NCBI GenBank assembly: GCA_035236585.1
Contig: CP141139.1
Location: forward strand, 49,979,217 to 50,043,216
Source: Warburgia ugandensis
Taxonomy: Eukaryota; Streptophyta; Magnoliopsida; Canellales; Canellaceae
DNA: 64,000 nt
Reading direction: 5' to 3'
The position numbers and the translations under genes are program-made. Shown here in pieces: positions 60,411 to 64,000 of the stretch. The first letter of the stretch is position 1. Each line of letters starts with the position of its first letter. Below the pieces are notes generated by a model, which was given only the letters and a program-made list of their open reading frames with translations, did no database searches and was not told the origin of the DNA.

Positions 60411-61903
60411 TAGCCTCCATTGAGTTTAAGAAGACCCATATTTTAGATTTTGATGTTTCATTCAAGAAGGCATGCAAAATGTTGCTTGAATATGAGTTTG
60501 AATCATACATTTTTACTGTATATGTTGTTGATTTTCTACTTCGTTGATTCTTGTAAATGCTTGAAATTAATCATTCTGGATAGCCTCCATTGAGTTTAAG
60601 AAGACCCATGTTTTAGATTTTGATGTTTCATAGAAGAAGGCATGCAAAATGTTGCTTGAATGTCATTTGAACCATGCATTTTTTATTGCATGTGTTGCTG
60701 ATTTTTTACTTCTTTAATTCTTGTAAATGCTTCAAATTGCCATCCTCCATTGAGTTTAAGAAGACCCATGTTTTAGATTTTGATGTTTCATTCAAGAAGG
60801 CATGCAAAATGTTGTTTGAATATGCCTTTGAACTATGCATTTTTTACTGTATATGTTGTTGATTTTCTACTTCTGTAATGCTTGTAAATGCTTGAAATTG
60901 ATCATCTTAGATAGCCTCCATTGAGTTTAAGAAGGCCCATGTTTTAGATTTTGATGTTTTATTTAAAAAGGCATGAAAATGTTGCTTGAATATGCTTTTG
61001 AACCATGCATTTTTTACTTTATACGTTGTTGATTTTACTTCTTTAATACTTGAAATTAGTCATTCTAGATAGCCTCCATTGAGTTTAAGAAGACCCACGT
61101 TTTAGATTTTGATGTTTCATTCAAGAAGGCATGTAAAATGTTAGTTGAATATGCGTTTGAACCATGCATTTTTTACTGTCTATGTTGTTGATTTTTACTT
61201 CTTTAATGCTTGAAATAGATCATTTGAGATAACTCCATTGAGTTTAAAAAGACCCATGTTTTAGATTTTAATGTTTCATTCAAGAAGACATGGAAATTAT
61301 TGCTTGAATATGTGTTTGAACCATGCATGTTTTACTGCATACTTTGCTGATTTTCTACTTCTTTAATACTTGTTAATACTTGAAATTTATTATTCTAGAT
61401 AGCCTCCATTGAGTTTAAGAAGACCCATGTTTTAGATTTTGATGTTTCATTTAAAAAGGCATGCAAAATGTTGCTTGAATATGTATTTGAATCATGCATT
61501 TTTTACTGTATATGTTGTTGATTTTTTGTTTTGTTAATGCTTGAAATTAATCATTCTAAATAGCCTCCATTGAGTTTAAGAAGACCCATGTTTTAGAATT
61601 TGATGTTTCATTCAAGAAGGCATGCAAAATATTGCTTGAATATGCTTTTGAACCATGCGTTTGTTATTGTATAAGTTATTGATTTTCTACTTCTTTAATA
61701 CTTGTAAATGTTTGAAATTGATCATTCTAGATAGCCTCCATTGAGTTTAAGAAGATCAATGTTTTAGACTTTGATGTTTTATTCAAGAAGGCATGCAAAA
61801 TGTTGCTTGAATATGCTTTTGAACCATGCATTTTTATTGTATATGTTGTTGATTTTCTACTTCTTTAATACTTGTAAATGCTCGAAATTAATCATTCTAG
61901 ATA
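60411..61903. repeat. Tandem array of about 165-bp units, nine copies
   Basis: Units start at about 60411, 60581, 60741, 60912, 61070, 61231, 61400, 61561 and 61732 with tagcctccattgagtttaag. They continue through gacccatgttttagattttg and aaggcatgcaaaatgttgct to a gttgattttctacttcttta linker. Periods run from 158 to 171 bases. A tenth unit is cut after gata by the LTR at 61904. One frame is partly open in several copies (SIEFKKTHVLDFDVSFKKAC), but other copies break it, so coding is unlikely. Confidence 0.92.
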
Positions 61904-64000
61904 TGTAACACCCCGGGATTTTATGCCATTTTTTTATAATAATAATAATAATAGCATTTGGGATCCCGTGAGAAAAAGTTTTATTAATTTGTTTACTAAA
62001 ACATTTCTTAAAACCTCCGGGTGTTATCATGGTTTCTCAACAGTCTTGCCCTTCCTAATGTCACGCTCGAGATCTAAGGCATTGCAAAACAAAGCAATGC
62101 CTCAACAAGCTATCGCTTGTGTAGGTACATAGAAAATTAATATAATAAAATAGAATAACAGTAATGACAAAATAAAATATCTATCATTTATGATGATTAA
62201 TCATTATAACTCATGCCAACATAATATCAATTTATCAAGTATGCTAAAACATGCATTCCATGGATTTAAAACATGATATGAATCAATGTAAATGAGCATA
62301 CAATAATATTAATAATGGCATCCTAAGGTAATGGGTCCCACAAGCATTATATAAACAAATATCACTAATCATGAGTACTCATATCCAATCTCTGAGTGTC
62401 GTCACACCCAAGCATATCATCTCATCACCATGCTCATCATGCAAGCACACATAAAAAGAGTGTGGGTTGTCATGCTATAGTGGCAACCCTCCATGGGTCT
62501 CAACCACCGCCACTCCCTGTCGACACCATAATGGGAGACTTAGCGTCTGTCCCCATGGAAAGGCCCGGACCTGTAGTGTGGACTATCTATGTTGCCAAAC
62601 CCCTACCGAACGCCATCTACGGGCAGGTGTCTATCATATCACAATCTCATCACATCACAAATCTCGGAGGGTGGGTGGCTGACCCTCTCTCTCCTAGCAT
62701 GACGTCCACAGGGTGAGAGCACCCGTCATAAAACAAAAAACACAAAAATCATATATATGCCAAAACTTAAGAGTACTCATAGCTCGCAATTCCCAAGGCA
62801 CACCCCTCATCCCGGGGTTAGCCTCTAAAAGGACCAGCCACCAAGCCCCTAATTTTCTTTCTCATCCAAATCCATCAATTTCAATAATGTAATAAAGAAA
62901 AAAAAATTGATATCTATGCATAATTAGCTAATATCATGCTCATAAAATCATTTGTCATAGGTTTATTCAATACATAATTGCAATTTATAATAATCATAGC
63001 GTAACTCTAAATCTCATCAAATCAACGGTTAAGAATAAATGTAATTTAAATCACAATCACTCATGATGCTAGGATTATGCATGGTTTTAAAATTAAAAAA
63101 AAACATTAATTTTCATCACCTACCTCGACGTGAGATCACTCAATTCGCTCTTAAAATCCCTTTAACTTATATGTTCAGATGCACTTGTCAATGTCACATC
63201 ACTATTTTAAAAAAATTCTAAATTAAAAGTGGTTATTTATAAGTTTTTACATTAAATCTACATCCGCATCATCAATACGGTCACAACACCTCTTTCGGAT
63301 TGTGATTTGGACTCCTATAGCTCTCAAAAATCAAGTTTAAAGTGGAATTATGCCTCTTTTAGGGCTAACCGACCACCATAAGCTCTTTTGCATCGGCGAC
63401 GCAGTTTACACCGGTTTATACCGGCACCCAGTTTACATTGAGTTACACAGGCGGCCCCAGTTTACACCGAGTTACACCGACGACGTAGAAACCGGCATCG
63501 GAGAAGATGACTGGCGCCCGGTCATCTCCGGTGACCCTATAGGTGTCCAAATCACTTGGTTTTTGAGTCATTTTGTTCAAAATTTCGTCTAGTTTCCATT
63601 TCTACCATCCTTTTGCATTGATTTTTCCAAAACCCATGGTTTTTATGTGATTTGTTCCATGTTCCTAAAATGTTCCCTATGTACTATTTTTCATGTTTTT
63701 CGAAAAAATCAGCCGTTGGATCTCTTCCAAATTTAAAGGGTTTGATCTTTGGTCTCTTATACACTAGATGGACGGTCTAATTTGCAAAATGTTATGGTTT
63801 CATTTATGAAATCATGCTCTAACAGTAGTATATTCAGGGTTTCAGGAAAAACTCTATTTTTTCCTATTTTCCCTGATTTCATGAGTTTCTATTTGGCATA
63901 TCCATGCCCATGTAACATGAAAATAAAGGGATTAGACCTTACCTCTATGAGATGAGTGTTGCTTGAGGTTGCCAGAGCCCTACTCGTAGGAAAACCTCGG
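61904..64000 (+). repeat. LTR of the 47430 family, running off the window
   Basis: It starts TGTAACACCCCGGG at 61904, directly inside the 165-bp array (left flank agata). It aligns in order with the solo LTR at 47430-50854 through the aaggcattg block (62078), cgtcacacccaagca (62400), the ggtgggtggctgaccct block (62670) and the cccggggttagcctct block (62812). A GC-rich patch near 63360-63540 has a repeated cagtttacaccgagttacac motif. The right end is outside the window, so solo LTR and full element cannot be told apart. Confidence 0.78.

Noticed and set aside
60674-60862. Possible small protein encoded by the 165-bp unit (FKKTHVLDFDVSFKKACKML)
   Set aside because: The frame is broken by stops or frameshifts in other units, so conservation is of DNA, not protein.
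60411-61903. CRISPR-like array
   Set aside because: The whole unit is repeated without unique spacers, unit length is about 165 bases, and this is a plant genome.
62396-62716. 106-residue Pro/His-rich frame
   Set aside because: It is within an LTR that aligns with the noncoding LTR at 47430; the frame is not kept in that copy.

Overview
This is AT-rich nuclear DNA from a flowering plant. The evidence is one intact GT-AG spliced plant-type eIF5A gene, surrounded by plant transposon families: hAT with a BED finger, CACTA/En-Spm, an RTE-type LINE, Athila/Tat-like Ty3-gypsy, and long-LTR chromovirus-like Ty3-gypsy. I cannot place the species further. Apart from eIF5A I recognise no intact gene; almost everything else is decayed mobile DNA.

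Layout. 998-3297 (-): broken hAT transposase. About 5.7-12.03 kb (+): a CACTA element with hairpin-like subterminal arrays, a Transposase_24-like gene, an Ulp1-like protease whose catalytic Asp and Cys are replaced, and a right terminus reading CACTACGCAA on the minus strand. 14971-15940 (-): a truncated LINE 3' end. 17560-24056 (-): eIF5A in five coding exons, with two large introns (3.46 and 2.37 kb), a MITE-like inverted repeat in intron 1, and a TATA box, telo-box-like motif and TGGGCC motif upstream. 25438-26090: an inverted-repeat element. 26658-27082 (-): another LINE 3' end.

27-55 kb is a nest of insertions that can be ordered from flanking duplications and interrupted reading frames. 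The oldest layer is an Athila-like element on the minus strand (gag near 55.0 kb, reverse transcriptase near 45.8 kb). It was split by a solo LTR (47430-50854), by an LTR of another family (51357-54033), and by a chromovirus-like element whose pol lies at 30.4-32.8 kb and whose 5' LTR runs from 32822 to 45779. That LTR was in turn split by a related solo LTR (33906-40951), which carries a nearly full-length but dead RTE LINE (36.1-39.3 kb), and by an unrelated solo LTR (42656-45233).

55.2-64 kb: a second CACTA element with a TNP2-type transposase (55854-59209, +) and the same hairpin motif on both sides. Then come a GA-rich tandem region, nine copies of a roughly 165-bp tandem repeat, and an LTR starting at 61904 that runs off the window.

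The only gene likely to serve the cell is eIF5A. I found no tRNA or rRNA gene, no CRISPR array, and no convincing new multi-gene system. The most informative signals are the dated nest, the shared CACTA hairpin arrays, and several unusual repeat or GC-rich structures inside the LTRs.
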